This document shows, piece by piece, positions 32,607-41,009 of a stretch of DNA of 64,000 bases (positions are counted from its first letter, which is position 1; every line of letters begins with the position of its first letter). Source of the DNA: Pseudomonas lurida (GTDB taxonomy: Bacteria; Pseudomonadota; Gammaproteobacteria; Pseudomonadales; Pseudomonadaceae). The stretch covers positions 5,377,501 through 5,441,500 of the forward strand of contig NZ_PDJB01000001.1 in the NCBI RefSeq assembly GCF_002563895.1. The letters run 5' to 3'. Made by a program: the position numbers and the translations under genes. The notes under the pieces are model-generated. The model saw only the letters and a program-made list of their open reading frames with translations. It ran no database searches and was not told the origin of the DNA.

Positions 32607-33191
32607 CTAAACGTCGAGATCGCCTTCACCAAGGAGATCATCAAAAAAAGCGGCGCCTGATTCAGATAAGACTAAATTCCCCCTTCCGTTACGGTAAGCA
32701 ATGGCTCGTGTTTCGAGCTTCTTGATGTGCTCCATTAACATACCGCTTTTCATCCCACACGCTATCAAAACCTCAACCTTATCCTCCGCCTTGCCGATTT
32801 CTTCGATATGGATGTTTGACAGACCCGCCGAGTCTTTCAGCAGCACGTCCATTGTGAATCCCAACTCCAATGCTCCCCGAAACAGCACCAGCAGCAGGCC
32901 TTGGATGTTGCGTGCTAGATCATCTCTGGCATCAATACCATCACTGGTGCGGATGTAGGCAAAGCCATCACGCATGACCAGCTCGTACCCAATCAGATCG
33001 TAGAAACTGCGGTAATGATCGAAATTATTCAGTACCTCCTCGAAGTACGGATTTGACTTCAAGCCACCATCAATAAAGACGGTGCGGTTGATCATCTTTC
33101 CGTACATGAGCTGACCATAGAGCTCTACAGACAGCTTTCGATTAATCACTTTGGCCTGTGCAATCGGCAGCGAAGGTTCGTGGTCAAACAT
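32607..33191 (-). CDS. jetB: Wadjet JetB (MukE-like kleisin partner)
   Basis: 194 residues. Last gene of the four-gene Wadjet-like operon, overlapping jetA by 8 bp. The order next to a MukF-like and a MukB-like gene, the size and winged-helix-like motifs (YGKMINRTVFIDGGLKSNPYFEEV; YRSFYDLIGYELVMRDGFAYI) fit the MukE/DUF4194-type subunit. It would bind the kleisin JetA and help clamp DNA in the SMC complex. The acidic C-terminus ends DDLLGEGDLDV. The assignment rests on context plus fold-like pattern rather than a strict motif. Confidence 0.75.
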   Translation of the reverse strand: MFDHEPSLPIAQAKVINRKLSVELYGQLMYGKMINRTVFIDGGLKSNPYFEEVLNNFDHYRSFYDLIGYELVMRDGFAYIRTSDGIDARDDLARNIQGLLLVLFRGALELGFTMDVLLKDSAGLSNIHIEEIGKAEDKVEVLIACGMKSGMLMEHIKKLETRAIAYRNGRGNLVLSESGAAFFDDLLGEGDLDV

Positions 33192-34605
33192 GTTCAGTCT
33201 CCACTTGTAGCTTGTAGTACCTCAGGCTCTCGCAGTCAGTTGCGAGGTTGCCGATATGGTAGTGCGGGATGAGGCAAATTCCTTCTCGCTTGCGCAGCCA
33301 GCCCACCGATATTAAAAGATCAGTCAACTCGTACCCTTTAAGTCGGCCTTTCAGGTGTTCATGCATGGCGACATGGGCGTCATCGGTAAGCCGTGGCTCC
33401 CACTCCTCGACCAGATTACCGATGGCCAACAAGCGAGCATCGCGCCGACGCTTGAGCTCGCCCGACTCGTTGGCCTGCCCGCTGAGCTGGTGAATCTTCC
33501 CGGTGCTGATCTTGATGTTGGGCAGCGTTGCGCGCAGATGCTCTGCCAGCGCCAAGCGCTGATTAGCGTCTGGCCACTCAACTTTTGCTTCGAACACTCG
33601 CATTTTCAGCCCGGAGTAGGTGTTCAGATGGGCGAAGACAGGGTGCGTGCTGGGCAAAATATTGTCCTTCAAACTCCCATCATGCAGCTCACGCACGCTG
33701 CCATAGAGACGATTCCAAGCCTGTTCGATCTTGTCATAGGCACGACGGTGCGCCTCACTCTGCTGGACATAGCGCATCAACGAACCGCTGATGATCGAAA
33801 TGTCATGCCGGTATGAGCGAATCGACTCGACGGAGTAATAAACCGAGCTGGCCAGCTTGTCGTGACCATAGTGAGCCAGTTGATCGCCGATGCAGGTCAG
33901 TGCTGTAAGAGCAGGCTTAGTCCCCTTCAGGTCAGTGTGCTCCCCCAGAAACTGCAAAGCAGGCAGGATGTTGCGTAGATAGATGTTGTTGATCTCCCCC
34001 AAGGCTTCCTGAGCCTTAGCCACCTCATCAATTACGTCATAGCGCATCCGATCGACGATCTCACCGAGTCGCTGGAGCCGGCCCTGTAGCGCATCCACAC
34101 ACTCCTTCATCTTGGCGGTTGCAGCGCGTATCTCCTTGCGCAGCACGCTCACCTGCTCCTGAAAACCGATATCTTCATTGCTCAGGGAGGGCAGAGTGAC
34201 AAACACTTCGTATAGTCGATTGAACGAGGCCCGGATCAACTCATAATCAGCACTGTTCAAATGACGCAGACGCGCTCCGTCGAAGTGACGGAACATCTCG
34301 ATCACGAAGGGGGCAAAAACCATCACGCCACGAGCGCTGTCTACCTGAATGACTAGCCCAACACGCTCAAGATTTTCAACACAAAGAGCACTTTCTAGTT
34401 TGCGCCGCTCGGCCGGCACCTCACGTAAAACCCGCGTATTAGGTAACGGTGCTACAGAGTCCAGCAGGGCGCGTAACTTCTGCTGGTACATGACAATGCG
34501 TACTTCCTCGCCTTCACCAACTTTATCCATGTGGTCAATCAGATCAAGGAAAACCCCCTTGTTCTGGATCATGTTGATCAGTGCAACGTCTGTTTTGACG
34601 ACCAT
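33184..34605 (-). CDS. jetA: Wadjet JetA (MukF-like kleisin)
   Basis: 473 residues. The N-terminal winged-helix region (1-120; LERVGLVIQVDSARGVMVFAPFVIEMFRHFD) is followed by a long helical/coiled middle (about 140-320, EIRAATAKMKECVDALQGRLQRLGEIVDRM) and a C-terminal winged-helix part (GRLKGYELTDLLISVGWLRKREG). This is the MukF/JetA layout: a kleisin bridging the SMC heads. It starts 8 bp after the jetC stop and overlaps jetB by 8 bp, so the proteins are made in a tightly coupled way. Confidence 0.8.
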   Translation of the reverse strand: MVVKTDVALINMIQNKGVFLDLIDHMDKVGEGEEVRIVMYQQKLRALLDSVAPLPNTRVLREVPAERRKLESALCVENLERVGLVIQVDSARGVMVFAPFVIEMFRHFDGARLRHLNSADYELIRASFNRLYEVFVTLPSLSNEDIGFQEQVSVLRKEIRAATAKMKECVDALQGRLQRLGEIVDRMRYDVIDEVAKAQEALGEINNIYLRNILPALQFLGEHTDLKGTKPALTALTCIGDQLAHYGHDKLASSVYYSVESIRSYRHDISIISGSLMRYVQQSEAHRRAYDKIEQAWNRLYGSVRELHDGSLKDNILPSTHPVFAHLNTYSGLKMRVFEAKVEWPDANQRLALAEHLRATLPNIKISTGKIHQLSGQANESGELKRRRDARLLAIGNLVEEWEPRLTDDAHVAMHEHLKGRLKGYELTDLLISVGWLRKREGICLIPHYHIGNLATDCESLRYYKLQVETEHV

Positions 34606-34613
34606 CAGATCCT

Positions 34614-37571
34614 CTACTCTTCCATTTCGGCAGCAAGATCCGGCTCGACAGCCTCAAGGCACTCCAGGGCGATCAATGACTCACTTACTCCGGTATAAAG
34701 AATCGTCCGGTTCGGGCTGTAGGACTGGTCAGTTGCGTTGAAGTAGTCGAGATTCATGTAGTTGCCCAGCACTTTGCTGATACCGGAGGTCAGGCCAGGC
34801 GTGGCCCCGAACACACAGAAGCCATCCGCGTCGGCGATGTCGCGGGCAGAGCGCAGATTCTTATCATCAAGATTGGATAGCTCATCGATGAACAGCGGCA
34901 AGCTGACCTTGGTGTCGGCTTGCAGCAACTCTTTGAGCAGGAAAGCCAGCAGGCGGCAGTTAATCATCACTGAAGTGCCGGTTGATTGCGCTTCTACAGT
35001 GAACTCGTCACTGCCGTGAAGCTTGACGCGGTAATCGACGCTGACAATCAGGCGAGCCATGTTTAGGGTGGCATCGCGACGTTGATCGGACTCGACGAAC
35101 TGAGTGCAGAAACTCCCCAGACGGTCGTAGAGGACTTGTGGTGGTAGCTCACCACCGGTCAGATTCACCGAATCTACGGTCTTCAGCAACTCATCAAACT
35201 GGGGATGGAGCTTGCAGTCGATAGCCACAGCCGTGAGGTTGGATACCTTGATTGACGACAGGTGATTCTCGATCTCCTTGATAAAGGTGCTGATCAGGGT
35301 GCGCGCGTGCCTGATCGACTGAATCTGGATCATCGTGTCGTCGTTATGCTGAACCACTTGGTTGAAATGGTTGCTCTCCTCCATATCGAGACGACCGTAA
35401 AGAACCCGGTACTTCTCATGCAAATTGGTTAGCGTTTCTAGGCTGATGGCGCTGCGATGGGCATGCTCGGCATCATCGTCAAGAGCCACCACATCCAACA
35501 GATCGGATACCAGCAACTTGATCTGGTTAAAACTACGGGTGGTGGCTTGGCTGCGACTTTCGATGGTATCCATCAAATCCTGAGTGACCACGATCTCCTG
35601 CCGCTCTGCACGCTGGTAACCGGTATTCAAGTACTCCAGACGGGAATGCAGGATGTCGTTGACTGTCCTACCCCAGCGGAGCATGGATTGTTCACGCTCC
35701 TTGGCGGCCTCTAATGCCGTCCTGGCCTGATCAACCAGACGGTTGGCCTCGTCGAGCTGCTGGTTGAGCTCAAGACAACGAGCCTCAAGAATTGCGTACT
35801 GCTCGGTGGTCTCGCCGTGCTCCTGCCCAAGCCGCACGAACTCCTGTTCAATGAACTCATGGCGTTTCAGAAGAGCAATGTTGCGTTCATCCTTCTCGAT
35901 CTGAGCCTGCTTAGCAGCAATAGTGGCTTCGATCTGCTCGACTGACATTTTCGTCTTATTGGCAAGATCATTGGCGCGGCGCTTTTGCTGGGTAAGGCGC
36001 TTTCCAACAGATGCCAATTCGTCCTTACGGCTCTGTAGCAGCTTTCCAGCATCGTAGTGTTTAACCGGGACTGGAGTCGGTCTGCTCAGAAACGTGAGCG
36101 AGCCATCCAGCTCATTAAAAAGCGCGGTGAAATCACTGATCGTCTCAATATTGCCCTCGAGCAATGGCGGGCACTCGCCGGTGAAGACCTCCTGGTTCAG
36201 CGAGTAGAGGATGTCCGCTGTGCGGCTGGGGATCTGATCCAGATCCAGGAGTGATGGCCTCGCACCTTCAATAAGGATTTCAAGGTCTTTGACCTTCTGG
36301 CTGCCTTTGTTGATTTCGCGCGTTAACTGCTCGAACTCACGGCGAAACTCGCCATCGTCCTTCAGAGCCTTAATGTCGGCTCGATCCTCCTCGACCTGCG
36401 CCGCCAGTGCCGCAGCAATCTCTTCCGGGGTCATAGACGCGTAGCCATGCATTGCCGTTGAGAGGTCGATGGAATCCTTCTTGATCCGGTCGTAGTTCTT
36501 CCTAATCTCGCCGATTGCGCCTTTTAGCTCCTTGAGCTGGGTATTTTTGCTAATCGCCTGCTCACGCTGATGGTCAGCACCTTCTTTGACCGCACTGTAG
36601 TTCGCAGAGCACTGCATGCGAACGTCGAGGTAGGCAGAGCCCTGCTCGTTGATGCTCTGCTCAACGTCACACAATAAGTTCATCAGATCCGAACTTTGAG
36701 CATAAAAATCTGCGAAGCCTTGATTGAAACGGTCCCAGTACGGCTGTCCGTTACGAATCATCTGGAGCCGATTTTTTACCGAGCTCAGGGTTTCATAGCG
36801 CGACAGAATTTCGATGAGGTTGACGTTCAGCTCAGCCTCCGTACGATCCTTTCTGCCTTCAATAATCGTGGCGATGGTGTCCGGCAGAGTACGTTTGTCT
36901 TTGGCTGCAATGTCAAAGGCCAGGTGGATCAGGCGCTTCCAGGCATCAATCTCGCGAGCCTGCCCCCCCCCACTCTTGAGCGGCAGCAGACAAAAGCGTC
37001 CGGCATCAGGGCGTGTCGGCTGGTGCTTGTAAATTCGCTCCTTGATATTAGCTACATCCTTGATCACAACAGCGCCTAGCCTTTTCAGGGGCAGTTCAAT
37101 CTGTGATCTCGACAACTCTTCAATTGGTGCGCCCATCCCTCCATTGAGGCTAGATTCATGATTCCAGAACAGGTGCTCGATTTCCGAATATTGCACTGGC
37201 ACAGCAGTACGCTCATAGCTGTATTGCTTGGTTCCCACGTTAAGGATGATACAAAACGGACCATGCGGGTTTTCCGCTTCAAGAACCATGAAGGAGTTTC
37301 GCTCGGGAAAATAAAATCCAAAAGTCGCATCTCGACCGTAATAGCCTTTTGTGCTTTTGAATCCAAACTTTCTCTCACAATCGTGGAGGTTTTCTTCGGG
37401 CAAAAGAAAGAACTTCAATGCATTGAGCATTGAAGTCTTACCCTTATTATTATCGCCGAGCAAGGCTGTGTGTTGGTCGATACGAACCTTCGTATAGCAG
37501 TATGCCCCGCTATTTATCAAAACGATCTGCTTCATTTTAAAGGTTTCGTGAAACATAGATTCAATGCTCAT
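34614..37571 (-). CDS. jetC: Wadjet JetC (MukB-like SMC ATPase)
   Basis: 985 residues from the ATG at 37571 (GGGGAG about 5 nt upstream); an in-frame start 21 codons earlier overlaps jetD. N-terminal head: Walker A GDNNKGKT at 39-46 (in ALLGDNNKGKTSML). Long coiled coils (about 330-480 and 540-800) flank a hinge-like middle. The C-terminal head has STGTSVMINCRLLAFLLKEL as signature-like motif and Walker B LPLFIDE ending at Glu897, then FGATPGL. This motor would extrude DNA loops and, with JetD, cut small circular DNA. The gene is clearly full length. Confidence 0.9.
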   Translation of the reverse strand: MSIESMFHETFKMKQIVLINSGAYCYTKVRIDQHTALLGDNNKGKTSMLNALKFFLLPEENLHDCERKFGFKSTKGYYGRDATFGFYFPERNSFMVLEAENPHGPFCIILNVGTKQYSYERTAVPVQYSEIEHLFWNHESSLNGGMGAPIEELSRSQIELPLKRLGAVVIKDVANIKERIYKHQPTRPDAGRFCLLPLKSGGGQAREIDAWKRLIHLAFDIAAKDKRTLPDTIATIIEGRKDRTEAELNVNLIEILSRYETLSSVKNRLQMIRNGQPYWDRFNQGFADFYAQSSDLMNLLCDVEQSINEQGSAYLDVRMQCSANYSAVKEGADHQREQAISKNTQLKELKGAIGEIRKNYDRIKKDSIDLSTAMHGYASMTPEEIAAALAAQVEEDRADIKALKDDGEFRREFEQLTREINKGSQKVKDLEILIEGARPSLLDLDQIPSRTADILYSLNQEVFTGECPPLLEGNIETISDFTALFNELDGSLTFLSRPTPVPVKHYDAGKLLQSRKDELASVGKRLTQQKRRANDLANKTKMSVEQIEATIAAKQAQIEKDERNIALLKRHEFIEQEFVRLGQEHGETTEQYAILEARCLELNQQLDEANRLVDQARTALEAAKEREQSMLRWGRTVNDILHSRLEYLNTGYQRAERQEIVVTQDLMDTIESRSQATTRSFNQIKLLVSDLLDVVALDDDAEHAHRSAISLETLTNLHEKYRVLYGRLDMEESNHFNQVVQHNDDTMIQIQSIRHARTLISTFIKEIENHLSSIKVSNLTAVAIDCKLHPQFDELLKTVDSVNLTGGELPPQVLYDRLGSFCTQFVESDQRRDATLNMARLIVSVDYRVKLHGSDEFTVEAQSTGTSVMINCRLLAFLLKELLQADTKVSLPLFIDELSNLDDKNLRSARDIADADGFCVFGATPGLTSGISKVLGNYMNLDYFNATDQSYSPNRTILYTGVSESLIALECLEAVEPDLAAEMEE

Positions 37572-37587
37572 GGCCGCTCCCCAAATA

Positions 37588-38385
37588 CTACTGACCCAAG
37601 TAGGTTTCTTGCTCAAGTACTTTGCTAGTCTCACGCATAAACTGGATCAATTGATCTGTTTCAGGTGATAACCCCTGATATTTAATTACCTCTTGGCGTT
37701 GCTGATCAGTCAACGCGTACTTTGACTGAGCCAGGCGCTCTCTCACGTCAGGCGGCACAAGGAATACGGGGGGCTTGTCGTGCAGCAAGGTGGTCAAGGA
37801 AGCGAACATCCGTAGCCCCCCAATGTCCACATCAAACAAGCAATACAGCCTATCGAACTGACCTAACATTTTTGCATTCAGCCTGTTAGTCACCTGGTTG
37901 CCCGAACCGGAAATCAACTCAATATCACTAGCAGTAACAGCCAAAATTTCAGCAATGAATGGCAGCGTTTCATCGACTCGAAGGAAGTTCTCCAGATTCT
38001 CGACAATAACTCCCACCTTGCCCAACACGCGCGGCAGCACCCAAGACCCAGCCTCAGTCACCGCAACAGCCGGATGCCGGTGCTGAAAAGAGCGAAACAT
38101 CAGTAGCGACTCGGAGACACCAATTCGATGACTGTTGCCGTCTATAGCAGCACCGACTCGCCCCCCAACATCAGAAGGCCTGAACCTCATCAAGAGCTCA
38201 TCGAATGCAGCCGAAAGAAGCACTTCGACGTGATAACTATTTTTTTTAAGCTTCTTGGAAAAAAATATTCGACTGATATCTGCACGTGCCACGCCAGCAG
38301 CCAAAAGCTTGGCAATCAGTGCATCAAAATTGATGGGCTGCCTAGATTGAATCTTGTCAAGGTAGCGATAAATGACAGATGACAT
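37588..38385 (-). CDS. jetD: Wadjet JetD (toprim / TopoVI-A-like nuclease), compact
   Basis: 265 residues from the ATG at 38385, which has AAGGA 6-7 nt upstream; an earlier in-frame ATG at 38412 lacks such a site. The N-terminal winged-helix region (about 20-65, INFDALIAKLLAAGVARADI) is followed by a toprim-like core with Glu129-Asn130 (VIVENLENF) and Asp185-x-Asp187-Gly-Gly (LFDVDIGGLRM). In known Wadjet systems JetD is the nuclease that cleaves plasmid DNA once the SMC motor stalls. It is shorter than the roughly 350-400-residue JetD I know from type I systems, and it is the first gene, not the last. Its stop is 16 bp before jetC. Confidence 0.85.
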   Translation of the reverse strand: MSSVIYRYLDKIQSRQPINFDALIAKLLAAGVARADISRIFFSKKLKKNSYHVEVLLSAAFDELLMRFRPSDVGGRVGAAIDGNSHRIGVSESLLMFRSFQHRHPAVAVTEAGSWVLPRVLGKVGVIVENLENFLRVDETLPFIAEILAVTASDIELISGSGNQVTNRLNAKMLGQFDRLYCLFDVDIGGLRMFASLTTLLHDKPPVFLVPPDVRERLAQSKYALTDQQRQEVIKYQGLSPETDQLIQFMRETSKVLEQETYLGQ

Positions 38386-38638
38386 TGGACTTCCTTGTAG
38401 AGCTGTAAACATTCAAGAAGTTACGGCCGGGCTCAATGAAAAACGCCCTCCTTCGTGAGGATGCATCCGCTTGGCCTCCCGCTCCATTCTGATCAAGCGC
38501 CCGTACTGCTGCGATCAAGCGGCCACTCCGCACTATGCAAGCCTTTGATTGAGTTCGGCAATCACGATATGTAATCTTTAGCGACTCATCTAGAGTGTTT
38601 ACCTGTACAGGTAAAGTTTTCGAACAGATGGAGGGACC
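38386..38638. promoter_or_regulatory. Divergent promoter region, Wadjet operon and WYL regulator
   Basis: 253 bp between the jetD and regulator start codons. Besides the 18-bp palindrome (38598-38615), GATCAAGCG occurs twice as a direct repeat at 38491-38499 and 38513-38521, 22 bp apart, about two helical turns. These are candidate binding sites on the jetD side. Confidence 0.5.
38598..38615. promoter_or_regulatory. Perfect 18-bp palindrome, probable WYL-regulator operator
   Basis: TTTACCTGTACAGGTAAA, 23 bp before the regulator ATG. A perfect palindrome this close to the start of a BrxR/CapW-like gene is the pattern expected for autorepression. Confidence 0.8.
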
Positions 38639-39514
38639 ATGAAACGCAAGCAGTCGATCGAGTCCATACGTTGGGATCTAGCACTGCGCTATCGTCTGAT
38701 CGAGACAGTGGTCTGGTGGGAAGGCCGCCTGACCACCAATCACCTGATGCAGAGCTTCGGCATCAGCCGTCAACAAGCGTCGAAGGACATCAACACCTAC
38801 ATCAACGAACATGCGCCGAAGAACCTCGAATATGACAAGCATTTGAAGGGATACGTCCCAAGCCGCCGCTTCCAACCGCTGTTCATCGATGACAGCGCCA
38901 GTGCCTATCTGCACCTTCTCAACCAGAACCATGAGCGCGCCCCACACATCGAGGGTCTGGCACTTGCTTATGCACACACAGAGGTATTAGCAGTGCCGGA
39001 TCGCTCGGTACGGCCGGAAGTGCTGCGTCCGCTGCTAAAAGCCTGCCGGGATGGTCTGCGCCTGGAGTGCGAGTATGTGTCCTTCACCAGCCCCGGTGGC
39101 GAAACTCGCCTGATCGCCCCGCACACCTTGGTTTACACCGGAATGCGCTGGCACGTGCGGGCCTATTGCGAGAAGAATCGGGATTATCGCGACTTCGTTC
39201 TGAGCCGATTCCGCGGCATACCGGATCTGATGGATGATCCTACAGACCACGGCCGCGAGAGTGATCCGGGCTGGACCACCTTGCTGCAGGTGATCATCGA
39301 ACCCGACTCGCGTCTGAAACCGGAACAACGCGCCATCATCGAGGCCGACTACGGCATGCGGGATGGCCGACTGCCAATCGAAACCCGTGGCTCACTAGTG
39401 CAATACGTGCTGCAGCGCTATCAGATCGACCCAACCAAAGTGCATGCCAAGGCGACAGCGCAGCAGATTGTCGTCGCCAACCTGGATGAGCTGCAGCCTT
39501 GGCTGTACCACTGA
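38639..39514 (+). CDS. WYL-domain transcription regulator, BrxR/CapW-like
   Basis: 291 residues. The N-terminal winged helix (about 10-75; RWDLALRYRLIETVVWWEGRL, FGISRQQASKDINTYI) is followed by PKNLEYDKHLKGYVPS, then a WYL domain (about 125-200; CEYVSFTSPGGETRLIAPHTLVY, RWHVRAYCEKNRDYRDFVLSR) and a C-terminal WCX-like part (TLLQVIIEPDSRLKPEQRAIIE). This layout and the ASKDI...P-N-L-YD pattern are those of BrxR and CapW, repressors of BREX and CBASS. It is divergent from the Wadjet operon and preceded by a perfect palindrome, so it probably represses itself and perhaps jetDCAB until an infection or DNA-damage signal binds. Confidence 0.88.
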   Translation: MKRKQSIESIRWDLALRYRLIETVVWWEGRLTTNHLMQSFGISRQQASKDINTYINEHAPKNLEYDKHLKGYVPSRRFQPLFIDDSASAYLHLLNQNHERAPHIEGLALAYAHTEVLAVPDRSVRPEVLRPLLKACRDGLRLECEYVSFTSPGGETRLIAPHTLVYTGMRWHVRAYCEKNRDYRDFVLSRFRGIPDLMDDPTDHGRESDPGWTTLLQVIIEPDSRLKPEQRAIIEADYGMRDGRLPIETRGSLVQYVLQRYQIDPTKVHAKATAQQIVVANLDELQPWLYH

Positions 39515-39528
39515 GCAAAGGTAAATAC

Positions 39529-39651
39529 GTGGTCACGCCGCCGATTCTCTACACCCTGCACATCTAACTGGAGCAGATGCAACTCAATCCGTCGATCTGG
39601 AGGCGCATCCGCGTCAGCGGCGATTGTACCCCGGGGGAGTTGCTCTGTTAG
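39529..39651 (+). pseudogene. Remnant of a plasmid pRiA4b ORF-3-like protein
   Basis: A 41-codon frame with one internal TAA reads PPILYTLHI-stop-LEQMQLNPSIWRRIRVSGD, the typical N-terminus of the pRiA4b ORF-3 family (…L…PIWRRI.V.GD.T), then stops after 40 codons. The rest of the roughly 180-residue family is missing. It is debris left by earlier insertion or deletion. Confidence 0.65.
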
Positions 39652-39743
39652 ATCCTCTCACATGTCGGCCTGATCCAGATTGGAAAACCCGCGCCCCTTG
39701 CAAGCGAGATCCCGATGCAGCTGCAATCTACCGAGATAGCCTC

Positions 39744-40217
39744 ATGACCGAGTTGACCATTGTCGATATTTACTGGACCGAACGGACCAAGCTCCAATAT
39801 GACGCCCAAAAGCAGACGTACATCCCTCCTGGGAACGGCGATATGGATGGAAACGGGTTCTATTGCGTCTATGGGCGCCATCCCGTTTACGGCCCTGACG
39901 TGCTTCTGTACATCGGCGAAACGAAGGAGACGGAGAGTGGCCGGTCCTTTCGAGATCGGCTAGGTGAACACCTAAAAGGGCGATTTTGGTACCACGCCAA
40001 CCTGTCCGTCGCACTTGGCACCCCAGACTGCAACCAGAAACTCATGCCACAAGAAATCCGTTTCGTAGAGTCGATCTTAGTCGCTGCTCACAAACCAGCT
40101 CTGAACCGCGTGCATATCGACTGCGCAATGGAAGGTTCTGAGCGCTTTCTGGTCAGGAATTGGGACTTTCCTGACGCACTTCAGCATGAGTGTTCGGGCT
40201 ACTACTGGCGGCAGTAA
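39744..40217 (+). CDS. GIY-YIG nuclease-family protein
   Basis: 157 residues from MTELTIVDIYW; the frame is open upstream from 39624 but starts inside the pRiA4b-like remnant. The GIY-YIG pattern is present: Gly38-Phe-Tyr40 (NGFYCVYG), Leu55-Tyr-Ile-Gly58 (LLYIGET), the conserved Arg in SFRDRLGEHLKG (70-79), and Glu109 with Asn121 in VESILVAAHKPALN. So a metal-dependent single-domain nuclease is likely intact. It stands near the island's right end next to transposase debris; it could be a homing-type or a defence nuclease. No partner gene is visible. Confidence 0.75.
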   Translation: MTELTIVDIYWTERTKLQYDAQKQTYIPPGNGDMDGNGFYCVYGRHPVYGPDVLLYIGETKETESGRSFRDRLGEHLKGRFWYHANLSVALGTPDCNQKLMPQEIRFVESILVAAHKPALNRVHIDCAMEGSERFLVRNWDFPDALQHECSGYYWRQ

Positions 40218-40234
40218 CAGCATAGCCAGACTGT

Positions 40235-40489
40235 TTGATCTGGCCCAAGTATCGACAGCGCAACATCATCGAGCGCATGTTTGGCTGGGAGAAGGAGAAC
40301 CGCCGGATCGTGACACGCTTGGACAAGCTCGCGAAAAGCTATGCAGCTAGGGTATCGCTGGCTTGTTCCATGCGGTTTTTGCGACACCTCTTCTCGTACG
40401 GAGCCTATGAGCCCCTGACCTGCGAGCCCAAGGGCAACAATCAACAGCGCGACCATCTGCTTGATAGATTCGGCTCCGATTCGTTTTAG
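40235..40489 (+). pseudogene. C-terminal remnant of an IS5-type transposase
   Basis: The product WPKYRQRNIIERMFGWEKEN, then RRIVTRLDKLAKSYAARVSLAC and MRFLR, matches the C-terminal E-motif region of IS5-family DDE transposases (KYR-RN-IER-FGWLKE-RR). Only about 60 residues are left, with no upstream catalytic part and no terminal repeats, so it is a dead fragment. The tail after residue 60 is probably read-through. Confidence 0.75.
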
Positions 40490-40610
40490 GGGGCGGAGCT
40501 GAAAAAGCACCGTCCATCGGAATCCAGTCCACACAGCGTTCCAACTGGTATTCCAAGCAAGTTGACCAAACATTTTGTTTACCAGCCAAAACAACTAGAT
40601 ACCGCCTTGT

Positions 40611-40633
40611 TTCAAATTACCCCGGCAATTCCA
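40611..40633 (+). other. attR: degenerate copy of the ssrA 3' end
   Basis: 17 of 23 positions match 20511-20533 without gaps: TTCAAAT, CCCCGGC and final CCA are identical, and 2+4 positions differ between them. It is followed 5 bp later by a strong terminator, as expected for the displaced downstream flank of ssrA. Confidence 0.65.
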
Positions 40634-40638
40634 AGCAT

Positions 40639-40674
40639 CAACAAAACCCGCCTAGCGCGGGTTTTGTTGTTTTT
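40639..40674 (+). terminator. Strong terminator, probably the original ssrA terminator
   Basis: Perfect 13-bp stem CAACAAAACCCGC / GCGGGTTTTGTTG with a 5-nt loop, followed by TTTTT. No complete gene ends just before it; its place after attR fits a displaced tmRNA terminator. Confidence 0.85.
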
Positions 40675-41009
40675 AGGGTTTGGAAAACCCGACAGGATGA
40701 ACCTTCAGAATTTTCCTTCAAGCTACCGCGCCATTGATGAACTGGCGCAATCCGCGCCACAACGCTAACTTCCCACAGTCGCTGCTCATCAGCGACCGGC
40801 TTTGACAGGCCGAAAAGTGTAACCTTTCACACCCCTTGATAAGACGGCATGCTTGACGCACTCCGCCTCGTTCATGGCGGCTGTGCGTGGGGCATCTTCG
40901 GGTGCGCCGGGTTCCTACACTTCCGGTCTGTCAACCCGCGTACAGCTGCCACCCATTCCTGTTTGACAGCAGGGGGCGGCAGCTCCTTAAACAGTGTGGG
41001 AGCTTAATC
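40675..41009. other. Gap before the small DUF3077/DUF6124-like gene
   Basis: No gene is visible. Near 40948-40985 the sequence GCTGCCACCC ... GGGGGCGGCAGC can form a long imperfect hairpin just upstream of the next start, a possible leader structure. Confidence 0.4.

Noticed and set aside
20534..40610. Integrative conjugative element
   Set aside because: Apart from the second recombinase no relaxase, coupling protein, pilus or replication gene is present in the island.
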